Shown here piece after piece: positions 10,714 through 23,297 of a stretch of DNA of 64,000 nucleotides. The notes under the pieces were generated by a model that saw only the letters and a program-made list of their open reading frames with translations, was not told the origin of the DNA and ran no database searches. The DNA is taken from assembly GCA_902517275.1 (NCBI GenBank), contig CABYBQ010000003.1:1-64000 (forward strand), given 5' to 3'. The position numbers were made by a program, and so were the translations under genes. The first letter of the stretch is position 1. Every line of letters begins with the position of its first letter. The DNA comes from an uncultured SAR116 cluster alpha proteobacterium (GTDB lineage Bacteria; Pseudomonadota; Alphaproteobacteria; Puniceispirillales; Marisalimonadaceae).

Positions 10714-11449
10714 TGTTGTCTTTCTTTTTGAAACTTAATCTACCAGAAGACACGTGATATGAAAAATATACAAATAACAAAGACAAAGCCAAGCCATACC
10801 AGGTTACAGCATATGATAGGTGTTGATTTCTTAATTTTGGTTTACCTGTAACTCCTATTGGAAGAGTTAGCTTTTCTCCTTGTCGAAGAGCATCTATATA
10901 ATAATTACTTATTACTTGATTTGATGTTAAATTTAAAAATTTAATAATTTCATTTGGCTTTATTGTAAACCAAAAACCATTATTGCCGTCATTTTCTGGG
11001 ACAAAATAACCTTTTTTTTGTGGGAACCTTATTATTCCTTTCAAAACAATTTGTCCCTCAACTAAACTAAACTTTCTCTTTTTAGGATTTCTGTAGCCTT
11101 CAGATACCCAACCTCTATTTATTAAAATTATTTTATTATTACTAAGGTTAAATGGAGTTATTACATGAAATCCAGCATTACCTTCATAAGTTTTACCAGT
11201 AATATAAACTTCGTCTTTATGTAAAAATGATCCTGAAAGCTTTACGGATTTAAATTCATTAATATTTGAAAAATCTAATTTAGATGGATTCTTAATTGGA
11301 TTAGACTGACTTTGTGTAATGTATCTTTCTATTAATGCTTCTTTCCAGAATAATCTTTTAACCTGCCAAGTACCAAAGCTGAACAAAAGAGCAAAAATTA
11401 ATATAGAAAATATTGTTGGCCAAAGTAGAGGCCTAAAGTAAATATTCAT
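10706..11449 (-). CDS. SURF1 family cytochrome c oxidase assembly protein
   Basis: FGTWQVKRLFWKEALI, INRGWVSEG, YAVTWYGLALSLL; adjacent to coxC. Confidence 0.94.
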   Translation of the reverse strand: MNIYFRPLLWPTIFSILIFALLFSFGTWQVKRLFWKEALIERYITQSQSNPIKNPSKLDFSNINEFKSVKLSGSFLHKDEVYITGKTYEGNAGFHVITPFNLSNNKIILINRGWVSEGYRNPKKRKFSLVEGQIVLKGIIRFPQKKGYFVPENDGNNGFWFTIKPNEIIKFLNLTSNQVISNYYIDALRQGEKLTLPIGVTGKPKLRNQHLSYAVTWYGLALSLLFVYFSYHVSSGRLSFKKKDNNE

Positions 11450-11473
11450 TAGTTGTATGTAATCTCCAAATTT

Positions 11474-11498
11474 TTGATAAGTTTAATACACTTATCAA
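11474..11498 (-). repeat. Perfect 9-bp inverted repeat spanning the coxC stop codon (coxC/surf1 junction)
   Basis: TTGATAAGT-TTAATAC-ACTTATCAA read directly; no U-tract on the cox strand. Confidence 0.65.
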
Positions 11499-12280
11499 CC
11501 ACCCCACCAGTATATACACACAAATAAAAACAACCAAACCACGTCAACAAAATGCCAATACCATGCAGCAGCTTCGAAACCAAAGTGGTGTTCAGAAGAA
11601 AAATGACCCTTCAAACCTCTAAACAAACATACAGTTAAAAAAATTGTACCAACTAAAACATGAAATCCGTGAAATCCTGTGGCCATATAAAAGGTTGATG
11701 CATAAATTCCATCGGTAAACGCAAATGTGGCGTGTTGATATTCATAAGCTTGAACGGCTGTGAAAATTGCACCTAGTATTATCGTAAGAACAAGACCCCT
11801 TATAAAATCTTTTCTATTGTTATGCTGTAATGCATGATGAGACCACGTTACAGTACAACCTGACAGAAGAAGAATTAAAGTATTGATTAGTGGTAAATCA
11901 AAAGGATCTAGAGCTACAATGTCAGCTGGAGGCCAAACACCTGTATCAGGATATAAACTGGAATCAAAGAAAGCCCAAAAAAATGCTACAAAGAACATTA
12001 CCTCAGAGCAGATGAAAAATATCATACCATATCTCATACCTATTTGTACAATTGGTGTGTGATGACCTTGATATTCAGCCTCTCTGACCACATCTCTCCA
12101 CCAATAAAACATGGTTGCTATTACCATAAACAAACCAGCTCCTAGCACGTAAATTGAATATGGATATTCATGCATAAACAGAGTAAGACCCAAGAACAAA
12201 GTAAAACCAGCAGCAGACCCTAGTGCAGGCCATGGACTTGGTTCAACTAAATGATATTGATGCTTTTGATCACCGCTCAT
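11495..12280 (-). CDS. coxC: Cytochrome c oxidase subunit III
   Basis: HQYHLVEPSPWPALGSAAGF, FICSEVMFFVAFFWAFFDSSL, TGFHGFHVLVGTIFL, WYWHFVDVVWLFLFVCIYWWGG. Confidence 0.98.
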   Translation of the reverse strand: MSGDQKHQYHLVEPSPWPALGSAAGFTLFLGLTLFMHEYPYSIYVLGAGLFMVIATMFYWWRDVVREAEYQGHHTPIVQIGMRYGMIFFICSEVMFFVAFFWAFFDSSLYPDTGVWPPADIVALDPFDLPLINTLILLLSGCTVTWSHHALQHNNRKDFIRGLVLTIILGAIFTAVQAYEYQHATFAFTDGIYASTFYMATGFHGFHVLVGTIFLTVCLFRGLKGHFSSEHHFGFEAAAWYWHFVDVVWLFLFVCIYWWGG

Positions 12281-12329
12281 TAAATCCTCCTAATCTATTT
12301 TAATATATTTAAACTTATAATTTCAACAC

Positions 12330-12869
12330 CTAAGTTTCAGCATTGAAGAATGTATAAGATAAGGTAATTTCTTCCAAATTCTTCGTGTTGTCGTCATCAT
12401 TTATACTTGGATCAACGTAAAATGATACAGGCATTTTAACTTCTTCTCCTGGCTGTAGTGTTTGTTTTACAAAACAAAAACAATCAACTTTCATAAAAAT
12501 ACTACCTGCTTTAGGTGGAGAAACATTAAAAACAGCTGTACCTGTGGTTGCTTTATCAGATAAGTTTTTGGCTGTATAATAAATTACTTCTTGTACACCT
12601 GGTTGAACTATAATCTCTTTTTTAGGGGCTGAAAATTCCCAATTCAAATCTGAAGATATATTTGAGTCAAATCTTATTTGAATATTTTTGTATTGACCGC
12701 TTGATCCTGGTGCTAAGGACGCCCTTTGAACAGTTCCTGCATAACCAGTTACCCTACAAAACAAATCATATAAAGGAACTGATGCAAAGGATAAGCCAAG
12801 CATAAAAACGGCAATCAGAAGTGTCCATATAAGAAAGTTATTATTTTTTTTTGATAAACTAACAGCCAT
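12330..12869 (-). CDS. ctaG: Cytochrome c oxidase assembly protein CtaG/Cox11
   Basis: ASVPLYDLFCRVTGYAGTVQ, DCFCFVKQTLQPGEEVKMPVSFYVDP. Confidence 0.97.
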   Translation of the reverse strand: MAVSLSKKNNNFLIWTLLIAVFMLGLSFASVPLYDLFCRVTGYAGTVQRASLAPGSSGQYKNIQIRFDSNISSDLNWEFSAPKKEIIVQPGVQEVIYYTAKNLSDKATTGTAVFNVSPPKAGSIFMKVDCFCFVKQTLQPGEEVKMPVSFYVDPSINDDDNTKNLEEITLSYTFFNAET

Positions 12870-13013
12870 CTACCCTGTAATATCCATTCTTAAAATAGTA
12901 ATAAAAAAGAAAAGAACTACCATACTAATAATTATACCCAAAACTGCAAAATTTTTCGATTTTCTATTTTCATAAAATGTTTTGATATTTTCGTCATCTT
13001 TATTGGTATTCAA
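12870..13013 (-). CDS. 47-aa CtaF/CoxF-like single-TM protein (not in supplied ORF track)
   Basis: TTG start at 13013, TAG at 12870-12872 directly abutting the ctaG ATG. Translation MNTNKDDENIKTFYENRKSKNFAVLGIIISMVVLFFFITILRMDITG: charged N-terminus plus one TM helix. Sits between ctaB and ctaG, where alphaproteobacteria carry a short CoxF/CtaF ORF. Confidence 0.8.
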   Translation of the reverse strand: MNTNKDDENIKTFYENRKSKNFAVLGIIISMVVLFFFITILRMDITG

Positions 13014-13028
13014 AATTTATCCTTTAAG

Positions 13029-13943
13029 TTAAATTATCTTATCTATGCAAATACCCGCAAAAACGATGCTTAGATAAAAAATTGAGTATATAAATAGACT
13101 TTTCTCGGAACCTTCCACCTTTTTTATAATTAAAAAGGATCTTCTTAAAAATTCTAAACCGGATATCGTAGCTATGAACAGGTATAAATTACCAGAATAG
13201 TCAAATATCCACGGTAAAAGTGAACATGGTACTAACAAGAAAGAATAAATTAATATGTTTTTTCTAGTTATTTTTTCACCAGCAACAATCGGAAGCATTG
13301 GAATATTAGCTGCTGCGTAATCGTCTTTCTTGATTAAAGCCAAAGCCCAAAAATGTGGGGGGGTCCATAAAAAAATTATCAAAAACAAAATTAATGATTC
13401 TATACCTATATTACCTGTTGCACAAACTTGTCCAATTACAGGTGGGAAAGCGCCAGCAGCACCACCAATTACAATATTTTGAACAGTGTATCTTTTTAAC
13501 CAAATTGTATAAACAACTGCGTAAAATAAAATTGTAAACGCTAACAAACTTGCAGCAAGCCAGTTGACTGACAAGCCTAAGATAATGATAGATAATAATG
13601 ATGTTATTACACCAAATGAAAGAGCATCAGCAGGCTGAATTTTTCCTTTTGGAATTGGCCTATCCCTAGTTCTTATCATTAACTGATCAATATCACTCTC
13701 GTACCACTGATTGAGTGCCCCAGAAGCTCCAGCTCCAAGTGCAATCGCAAATATTCCAATCAATGCTAATAAAGGGTGTGAGTTATAACTTTCAACTGGT
13801 TCTGCCGTGAAGTAACCAACAAAGGCTGTAAATACTACTAATGACATAACTCTAGGCTTCATTAGCCTAAAATAATCAAATGGTGAGCTCGATTTATTTA
13901 AGTTTTCGTCTATTCCACTAGTATTTACAGTTACAACAGACAT
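13029..13943 (-). CDS. ctaB: Protoheme IX farnesyltransferase (heme O synthase)
   Basis: LMKPRVMSLVVFTAFVGYF, NQWYESDIDQLMIRTRDRPIPKG, GGAAGAFPPVIG. Confidence 0.98.
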   Translation of the reverse strand: MSVVTVNTSGIDENLNKSSSPFDYFRLMKPRVMSLVVFTAFVGYFTAEPVESYNSHPLLALIGIFAIALGAGASGALNQWYESDIDQLMIRTRDRPIPKGKIQPADALSFGVITSLLSIIILGLSVNWLAASLLAFTILFYAVVYTIWLKRYTVQNIVIGGAAGAFPPVIGQVCATGNIGIESLILFLIIFLWTPPHFWALALIKKDDYAAANIPMLPIVAGEKITRKNILIYSFLLVPCSLLPWIFDYSGNLYLFIATISGLEFLRRSFLIIKKVEGSEKSLFIYSIFYLSIVFAGICIDKII

Positions 13944-13962
13944 AATTACACACTAATCATAC

Positions 13963-16454
<2,492 letters not shown>

Positions 16455-16644
16455 CTTGTTTGCTCCTCAACTTCAGCTTGAACAATTCCTATTTTAGAAA
16501 GAATTATAGTTATGGATTAGAATATATCTATTGTTAATTATTTAATTATTTAAAACTTTTTTAACCAAAATACTAGATCTAAAAGCAAAAAAAATTAATT
16601 ATTCAAGAAAAATGTTCTTATAATAAAAAATATTACTTTATTTA

Positions 16645-16687
16645 TTGTTAATCCTTGCGCAAAAGGTTTAAAATTGCCATTTTAAAC
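16645..16687 (+). promoter_or_regulatory. Candidate sigma70-like promoter with overlapping dyad upstream of tldD
   Basis: TTGTTA - 18 nt - TAAAAT (5/6 of TATAAT). The -10 lies in the left arm of a perfect 9-bp inverted repeat GTTTAAAAT-TGCC-ATTTTAAAC (16666-16687). Confidence 0.45.
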
Positions 16688-16697
16688 ATAATTTAAA

Positions 16698-18164
16698 TTG
16701 AACGAGATTTATAAAATGAATGAAAAGTCACCATTAGAAATTACTGATAAAATTTTTTACCATGATAACGATTTTGATTTAACCAAAGTTCAGTCCTTGC
16801 TATCGGATACACTTGAAAGCTCAGATGATGGAGAATTATATCTAGAGTCTACGAAATCAGAATCATTTTCTTTTGATGATGGTCGTATGAAAAACATTTC
16901 CTATGATAGTACAAAAGGTTTTGGATTAAGAGCTATAGCTGGAGAAGCTAGAGGATTTGCTCATTCAGGTGAAATTTCAGAGTCTTCTTTAAAAAGAGCT
17001 TCTGAGACTGTTAAATCTGTATCAAAAAATTACTCAGGTGTAATGTCTCCTGCACCGTCTCACGGTATAAATAAACCTTTATATACATCTCTAAATCCTA
17101 TTGAAGGAACATCATTTCAAATAAAAACAAATCTTCTAGAAGAAATAGATGCATATGCAAGATCTTTAGATACTAATGTTGTTCAAGTTTCAGCTTCAGT
17201 CTCAGCATCTCATCAAGCTATTCAAATACTTAGAGCTGACGGAGAGAGAGCTGCAGACATTAGACCTTTGGTAAGGTTAAATGTGTCACTCGTAGTTGAA
17301 AAAAAGGGTAGACGAGAAACTGGTAGTTCAGGCTGTGGTGGGAGAGGGAAATATGAAGAATGGATTAATTCCGATAGATGGAAAGGGCAAGTTAAAGAGG
17401 CACTAAGAATTGCCAACACTAACCTTGAATCAATTCCAACACCTGCAGGTGAAATGCCTGTAATATTAGGTCCTGGTTGGCCAGGTGTAATGCTTCATGA
17501 AGCAGTTGGACATGGGTTAGAAGGTGATTTCAATAGAAAAGGTACATCAATTTTTTCTGGTAAAATTGGTGAAAAGGTCACTGCTGATGGTGTAACAGTT
17601 ATTGATGATGGAACAATAGAAAATAAAAGAGGATCCATTACAATTGATGATGAAGGCACAAAATCATCAAAAAATATTTTAATTGAAAACGGTATTCTAA
17701 AAAATTATATGCAAGATAGACAAAATGCTCGATTAATGAAAATGGATCCTACCGGTAATGGCAGGAGACAATCTTATTCACATTATCCTATGCCGAGAAT
17801 GACTAATACTTATATGGATAACGGGAATGTTGATCCTAAAGAAATTATTAGCTCTTTAAAGAAAGGTATATATGCTGTTAACTTTGCTGGAGGACAAGTC
17901 GATATTACTAATGGTAAGTTTGTTTTTTCTGCATCTGAAGCCTATTTAGTTGAAAATGGTAAAATTAAACAACCACTTAAAGGCGCAACTTTAATAGGTA
18001 ACGGTCCTGATGCAATGTCAAAAATATCACTAGTTGGTAATGATTTGGCATTAGATGATGGTATAGGCACCTGTGGTAAAGATGGCCAAGGTGTACCTGT
18101 AGGAGTTGGGCAACCCACTTTATTGATGGGAGGTATTACAATTGGAGGTACTGATACAAACTAA
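16698..18164 (+). CDS. tldD: TldD metalloprotease subunit
   Basis: MLHEAVGHGLEGDFNRKGTSIFSGKIGEKV (HExxxH), GRRQSYSHYPMPRMTNTYMDNG. Start may be 16716. Confidence 0.97.
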   Translation: MNEIYKMNEKSPLEITDKIFYHDNDFDLTKVQSLLSDTLESSDDGELYLESTKSESFSFDDGRMKNISYDSTKGFGLRAIAGEARGFAHSGEISESSLKRASETVKSVSKNYSGVMSPAPSHGINKPLYTSLNPIEGTSFQIKTNLLEEIDAYARSLDTNVVQVSASVSASHQAIQILRADGERAADIRPLVRLNVSLVVEKKGRRETGSSGCGGRGKYEEWINSDRWKGQVKEALRIANTNLESIPTPAGEMPVILGPGWPGVMLHEAVGHGLEGDFNRKGTSIFSGKIGEKVTADGVTVIDDGTIENKRGSITIDDEGTKSSKNILIENGILKNYMQDRQNARLMKMDPTGNGRRQSYSHYPMPRMTNTYMDNGNVDPKEIISSLKKGIYAVNFAGGQVDITNGKFVFSASEAYLVENGKIKQPLKGATLIGNGPDAMSKISLVGNDLALDDGIGTCGKDGQGVPVGVGQPTLLMGGITIGGTDTN

Positions 18165-18172
18165 ATATTTAT

Positions 18173-19519
18173 TTAGAATGCGTTGTCAGTAAATATTTTA
18201 TTAATATCCCCATTCCAAGAATTATTATATTTTTGGAGTAATTTTTCTGCTCCAGTTTGTTTGTTTTTAACAATATCAAATAAAGGATCTAAAAACTGCC
18301 TTTCATCCATGCCCCTATTATCTAATTGATTACGTCTTGCAAGGCCTGAACTGGATATTGTTAACATTTCTAGAGCAATATCTTGAATTGATTTATTTCC
18401 AAGCTTGCCTCCTAGACCAAATTTAGCTGCAGAAATTCTACCTTCTTCAAGTAAGTTTGTATTCATAAGAGGTTTTGCAAGATTATAAGCTTCAGATTGA
18501 GATTCGCTGTCATAAAGTAATCCTACCCATAGCGCTGGTAAGGCACATATTATGTTCCAAGGACCACCATCAGCGCCCCTCATCTCTAAATATTGCTTTA
18601 GTCTTACTTCTGGGAAAGCAATTGTTATGTGATCTTCCCAATCTTTCATTGTAGGATATTCACCTTTAAAACCATCTAAATTTCCATCCATAAAATCTAA
18701 AAAAGATTTACCTGACACATCTATATATTTCCCATCTCTATATATAAAATACATCGGAACATTCAGAATATAATTTAACCAAGACTCATAGCCAAAATTA
18801 GGATCAAAAACAATTTTTGGAACACCTGTTCTATCAGGGTCTGTATCCGTCCAAACAATCGCTCTTGATGATAAATATCCACTTTCTTTGCCTTCAATAA
18901 AAGGAGAATTAGCAAAAAGAGCCGTTGCAACTGATTGCAGAGCAAGAGATATTTGGAATTTTTGAACCATATCTTTTTCGTTTAAATAGTCAAGGTTGAC
19001 TTGTATAGTACACGTTCGAAGCATCATATCTAATCCTAATTGACCAACCTTAGGCATATAATTCTTCATAATTTCATAACGACCCTTTGGCATCCACTTT
19101 TGATCTGAACGCGACCACTTAGGATCATAACCTAGACCAATCATTGACAAACCAAGCTCTTTCATAGCCTCTTTCATCATTTTAAGGTGTTTGCCAGTTT
19201 CCTTACATGTTTGATGTAAATTATCTAATGGTGTTCCAGATAATTCTAACTGACCTCCAGGCTCTAGTGAGATAGATGCACCAGTTTCATCTTTTAAGGC
19301 TATTGTGTTATTATTTTCTGATATTTTCTCCCAATTATTTTCTCTGGCAAGCTTATTTAACAAATCACTAATACCTGATTTACCGAAGTATCCAACTCTT
19401 TCTAAGTTATCTATATGAAAAACGAACTTTTCGTGTTCTGTTCCAATTTTCCAGTTTTCTCTGGGTTTGGCACCAGCTGCGAACCATTTAAGAAGATCTT
19501 GTTTTTGTATTCTCAGCAT
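18173..19519 (-). CDS. gshA: Glutamate-cysteine ligase (plant/alphaproteobacterial type)
   Basis: IGTEHEKFVFH, LEPGGQLELSG, MRGADGGPWNIICALPALWVGLLYD. Start placed at the internal Met (MLRIQKQDLLKWF) rather than ORF-track 19612. Confidence 0.94.
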   Translation of the reverse strand: MLRIQKQDLLKWFAAGAKPRENWKIGTEHEKFVFHIDNLERVGYFGKSGISDLLNKLARENNWEKISENNNTIALKDETGASISLEPGGQLELSGTPLDNLHQTCKETGKHLKMMKEAMKELGLSMIGLGYDPKWSRSDQKWMPKGRYEIMKNYMPKVGQLGLDMMLRTCTIQVNLDYLNEKDMVQKFQISLALQSVATALFANSPFIEGKESGYLSSRAIVWTDTDPDRTGVPKIVFDPNFGYESWLNYILNVPMYFIYRDGKYIDVSGKSFLDFMDGNLDGFKGEYPTMKDWEDHITIAFPEVRLKQYLEMRGADGGPWNIICALPALWVGLLYDSESQSEAYNLAKPLMNTNLLEEGRISAAKFGLGGKLGNKSIQDIALEMLTISSSGLARRNQLDNRGMDERQFLDPLFDIVKNKQTGAEKLLQKYNNSWNGDINKIFTDNAF

Positions 19520-19612
19520 TATGGCCTCATTTTTGATTAGCGTAATTATTAAAAAATATAAATTTAAAATACAATATAATTTTTCACCAACTACAATTGT
19601 AACTTTGATCAA

Positions 19613-20374
19613 TTAATAAAAAGAGTTTTTCATATCTCCATTTAAAGTGTGCCACAATACTAAAGCAGTAACCACCGCTGTATCAGATTTTAAAATTCTT
19701 GGACCAAAATTAATCGGGATCACAAACTTTTTTTGTTTTAAATAACTGATTTCTTTTGTTGTGAATCCACCTTCCGGGCCAACTAAAACAGCGCCACAAG
19801 ATGCATTAGTTGATTTATTAAAATTGTTTAAAGAATGCTTGTCATTTCTCATGGTTTCGTCACCATAATAAATGGTTCTTTTTTCTACCCAATTATCAAT
19901 AACATCATAGAGCTTTTGAAGGGGTAAGATTTCAGGTATAGTAATTCTTTCACATTGTTCTGACGCCTCAATAGCAATATCTTGAAATCTTTTTAAGTTT
20001 AGACTTTTAGTTACCGTTCGTTCAGTAATTAAAGGCACAATTTTTGAAGCTCCTAATTCAGTCGCCTTTTGGATTATATATTCTGAAGGTGTTTTCTTTA
20101 CAAGAGCAAACAGAACCCACAAGTCAGTTTGTTCTTCTCGATCTCTAATTTTTTTTATCACTTCAACTGTTATTAATTTTTTATTATTAGATTGTATTTT
20201 TGCTAAAAATTCACCATTATTGTGATTAAAAATCAAGAAAGTTCCATGTATTTTTTTTCTCATTACGTTCATTAAGTAATGAGATTGTTTTTTGTTTAAT
20301 TCTATTTTTTTTGTTAACATCAATTTATTAGGAACATACAACCTAATTTTAGCATGATACGATATATCTATCAT
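19613..20374 (-). CDS. rsmE: 16S rRNA m3U1498 methyltransferase
   Basis: HYLMNVMRKK, QKATELGASKIVPLITERTV, ASEQCERITIPEI, VGPEGGFTTKEI, LGPRILKSDTAVV-type motif (FGPRILKSDTAVVTAL). Confidence 0.97.
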   Translation of the reverse strand: MIDISYHAKIRLYVPNKLMLTKKIELNKKQSHYLMNVMRKKIHGTFLIFNHNNGEFLAKIQSNNKKLITVEVIKKIRDREEQTDLWVLFALVKKTPSEYIIQKATELGASKIVPLITERTVTKSLNLKRFQDIAIEASEQCERITIPEILPLQKLYDVIDNWVEKRTIYYGDETMRNDKHSLNNFNKSTNASCGAVLVGPEGGFTTKEISYLKQKKFVIPINFGPRILKSDTAVVTALVLWHTLNGDMKNSFY

Positions 20375-20415
20375 TTCATAAAACCATACTCTTAAAAAAT
20401 TAATTTCATAGTAGA

Positions 20416-21369
20416 TTGATTACCTTAAAGTATGATGATATTCCATTATTCATGAATATGCCAAAACTAAATAATTCAGATATTTTGGAAAATGGTTGGT
20501 GGTCTGTTTTTCCAAAAAGCTCCTTAAAATGGATAAGACTAGGGAGATTTGACAGGCCTATTGGTTTTTGGCTTCTTCTATTGCCTGGATGGTGGGTGCT
20601 TCCTTTGACAAGTTTGGATTTAATTACTTGTATTAAACTTATGTTCATATTTTTTATAGGTTCAATTGTTATGAGAGCTGCTGGATGTACAATTAATGAT
20701 CTGTGGGACAAAGATATTGATAAAAAAATCTCAAGAACTAAGAATAGACCACTTGCTAATGGAGAAATTTCAAACCTTAAAGCTTTGTATTTTTTAATAT
20801 TAATGTTGTTGATTGGTTTTTTTTGCTTATACCAGCTTAATGTTTACACATGGTTTGTAGCAATTGCTGCAATACCATTAGTTATAATATATCCTTTGGC
20901 AAAAAGATTTACAAAATGGCCTCAAATTTTTTTAGGGCTAACATTTAGCTGGGCTGTCCCAACCGCATGGTCTTCTGCTAATGAAGAATGGAATTTTGGT
21001 ATATTAATGATGTACATTGCTACGGTTTTCTGGATTATTGGTTATGATACAATTTATGGTTGTCAGGACAAAAATGAAGATGAAGTTTTAGATATTAAAA
21101 ATTCAGCTGTGTCAGCACAAAAATTTTTAAGTGTTTTTGTTGGTAGCTCGTATTTTATTACGTTTTTGCTGTTATTGTTTAGTGGTTATTTACTGAATGC
21201 AAATTATATCTGGTTCATTGGAGTTTTTCTATGTGGATTTCATTACGTAAGTCAAGTTGTTAAATTGAAAGATTTAGAAAAAAATAATCCGTTAAAAATA
21301 TTTAAATCAAATGTAACGCCAGGGTTAATATTAACAGCTTCCGCATTAAGTTCCCATTTTACTTTCTGA
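20416..21369 (+). CDS. ubiA: 4-hydroxybenzoate octaprenyltransferase
   Basis: RLGRFDRPIGFWLLLLPGWW, RAAGCTINDLWDKDIDKKISRTKNRPLANG, YDTIYGCQDKNED. N-terminal start uncertain (20416, 20452 or 20458). Confidence 0.95.
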   Translation: MITLKYDDIPLFMNMPKLNNSDILENGWWSVFPKSSLKWIRLGRFDRPIGFWLLLLPGWWVLPLTSLDLITCIKLMFIFFIGSIVMRAAGCTINDLWDKDIDKKISRTKNRPLANGEISNLKALYFLILMLLIGFFCLYQLNVYTWFVAIAAIPLVIIYPLAKRFTKWPQIFLGLTFSWAVPTAWSSANEEWNFGILMMYIATVFWIIGYDTIYGCQDKNEDEVLDIKNSAVSAQKFLSVFVGSSYFITFLLLLFSGYLLNANYIWFIGVFLCGFHYVSQVVKLKDLEKNNPLKIFKSNVTPGLILTASALSSHFTF

Positions 21370-21378
21370 ATATTATTA

Positions 21379-22200
21379 TTAAATTTTAAATTTTGATCTA
21401 AAAATACCATCCACTAAAATCATGTGTGGAAAGGTTAACGCTGCAAGCCCAACGAAAGTCACTTTTAATATTGTGTCCGGATAGGTGTTTAAATTCGACA
21501 AATAATAAAAAGCTATTCCACACCCAATCCAACTAAAAACAGAAAAAAATATCATGAGGAATATAGCTTTTTTTCTTTCCATAAAATCCAATAATATTGG
21601 TATAATTCTTCTTATATGATGAAAACTATGTATTAAACAAAAATAAATTGCGAAAGCAGGCAAAGGTGGAAGTACCAACAGTACTAACGAAATAGATAAT
21701 GCAATCTTAATGTAATGGCTTGAAATATTAATTTTATTATAGTTTAAACAAATATACGTTATCGCAATAATCCATAAAAATATTCCTAGATATAGACTTG
21801 TCCACAATAAATATAGTTGATCTCCTGACAATATTTCAAAAAAACGGTTTACCTCAATCTTGTTAAGAAATATGATACCTAAAATAATTAATCCCCCATG
21901 AACATACCCACCAATGAAGTAGAATCTACTTCTTTTCCAATCTAAATCTCCACAACCAAAATGAAAAATACTTGTAAATAGAAATGAAATTAAAGTAATT
22001 ACAGGTAAAAAATACCAAAGCATTATTACAAAACATGAAACAAATATATAGGTTAAGATAAAGTATAATTGTAATCTAACCTTTTTGGTATAACCCAGTG
22101 TAATGGAAATCGCACCATCCAGAGCTCCATGGGGAATGCCAATAAAGATTATTGAAAATAATGCAATATAATCCCACCAATTTAGTGAAAAGTTAATCAT
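21379..22200 (-). CDS. blh: Brp/Blh family beta-carotene 15,15'-dioxygenase (retinal-forming)
   Basis: GIPHGALDGAI, FHFGCGDLDW, HSFHHIRRIIP, FPHMILVD; multi-TM; overlaps the crtY end; next to proteorhodopsin. Confidence 0.95.
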   Translation of the reverse strand: MINFSLNWWDYIALFSIIFIGIPHGALDGAISITLGYTKKVRLQLYFILTYIFVSCFVIMLWYFLPVITLISFLFTSIFHFGCGDLDWKRSRFYFIGGYVHGGLIILGIIFLNKIEVNRFFEILSGDQLYLLWTSLYLGIFLWIIAITYICLNYNKINISSHYIKIALSISLVLLVLPPLPAFAIYFCLIHSFHHIRRIIPILLDFMERKKAIFLMIFFSVFSWIGCGIAFYYLSNLNTYPDTILKVTFVGLAALTFPHMILVDGIFRSKFKI

Positions 22201-23296
22201 TATTTAGTACAACAGAAAAAAAAGATTTGATAAAGGGTATCTTCGGCATAGAAAGAATAATCTTAAAGACCGTAGCAAAAGAGTATTTTCCAGACATAAA
22301 TTTTGCCATTTCGTCTCCATTGATACTTTTAGCTAAATTTAAAAATAGTTTTGGAGCAATTTCAGGAAATTTATTTAACACGTCTATTAGAATTTTATCT
22401 AAAAATAAATCAACGTTTTTATGAATTTTAGTATTAATTTTCTTTCTTTTGACTAATTGCTTTATAATTTGAGTTACTTGCTTTTGGATAAAAGTAAAAG
22501 CATATCCAGATGATGGCCTTACAGCACCTCCTCTTGTACCGATATTATATCTTCCCTGTGAATTTAAAGAAATATAGTGCATTGGTATAACACCCTTTTC
22601 GAAGTTACTTTTACGAAATTCCGTCAAATTAAAGTATTTTTTAAGATATTTTGAAATCTCACTTGAATAAAACTCTTTAGTTTCAATATTTTTTGAAAAA
22701 ATTGTCGACTCAACTAAAGCTTGTTTTGTACTAAACGGTAATAAGTAGATAAAATGGATACCTTTAGATTGATCACATCTAAAATCCATCAAAATAACTG
22801 TTTCTGGGTCAAAAATGTCTTTCTTTGAAGTGACTACAAACCCTTCAAAATGTTGTAATAAAATATTTGATAAGGTTTTAGGAGGTCTAGTATCAAAAAT
22901 TATATTACCTCGAATTTTCTTATTATTTGAAAACAAATCACCATTTCTTTCAAATATATTTTCATTGAATATTTTTACTTTTGAAGTTTTAAATTCACTT
23001 TTACAAAAATTTAACCATTTATGTCTTTTGATTACACAGTAAGGGTGATTTATAGAAGAAAGAACTTGGCTAGAAACATTTGTGTTAATCGCCCATTTTG
23101 TCCAAGTATGATTGGCATTGTTATAGGCATCAACATTCACATTAGTCTTCCAAAATCCCCAATAATGATCGTCATATACGTTAGAACTATCTCCTGAATA
23201 AATATTGAAACTATAATCTGGCAAATGAGCACTCAATCTGGCTAGTGACAAAGCTGCACATCCACCTCCAATAATATTAATTTTTTTATTTTCCAA
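22193..23296 (-). CDS. crtY: Lycopene beta-cyclase (CrtY type)
   Basis: INIIGGGCAALSLARLSAHLPDYSFNIY, DDHYWGFWKT, RGGAVRPSSGYAFTFIQ. Confidence 0.95.
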   Translation of the reverse strand: MENKKINIIGGGCAALSLARLSAHLPDYSFNIYSGDSSNVYDDHYWGFWKTNVNVDAYNNANHTWTKWAINTNVSSQVLSSINHPYCVIKRHKWLNFCKSEFKTSKVKIFNENIFERNGDLFSNNKKIRGNIIFDTRPPKTLSNILLQHFEGFVVTSKKDIFDPETVILMDFRCDQSKGIHFIYLLPFSTKQALVESTIFSKNIETKEFYSSEISKYLKKYFNLTEFRKSNFEKGVIPMHYISLNSQGRYNIGTRGGAVRPSSGYAFTFIQKQVTQIIKQLVKRKKINTKIHKNVDLFLDKILIDVLNKFPEIAPKLFLNLAKSINGDEMAKFMSGKYSFATVFKIILSMPKIPFIKSFFSVVLNND

Positions 23297-23297
23297 C

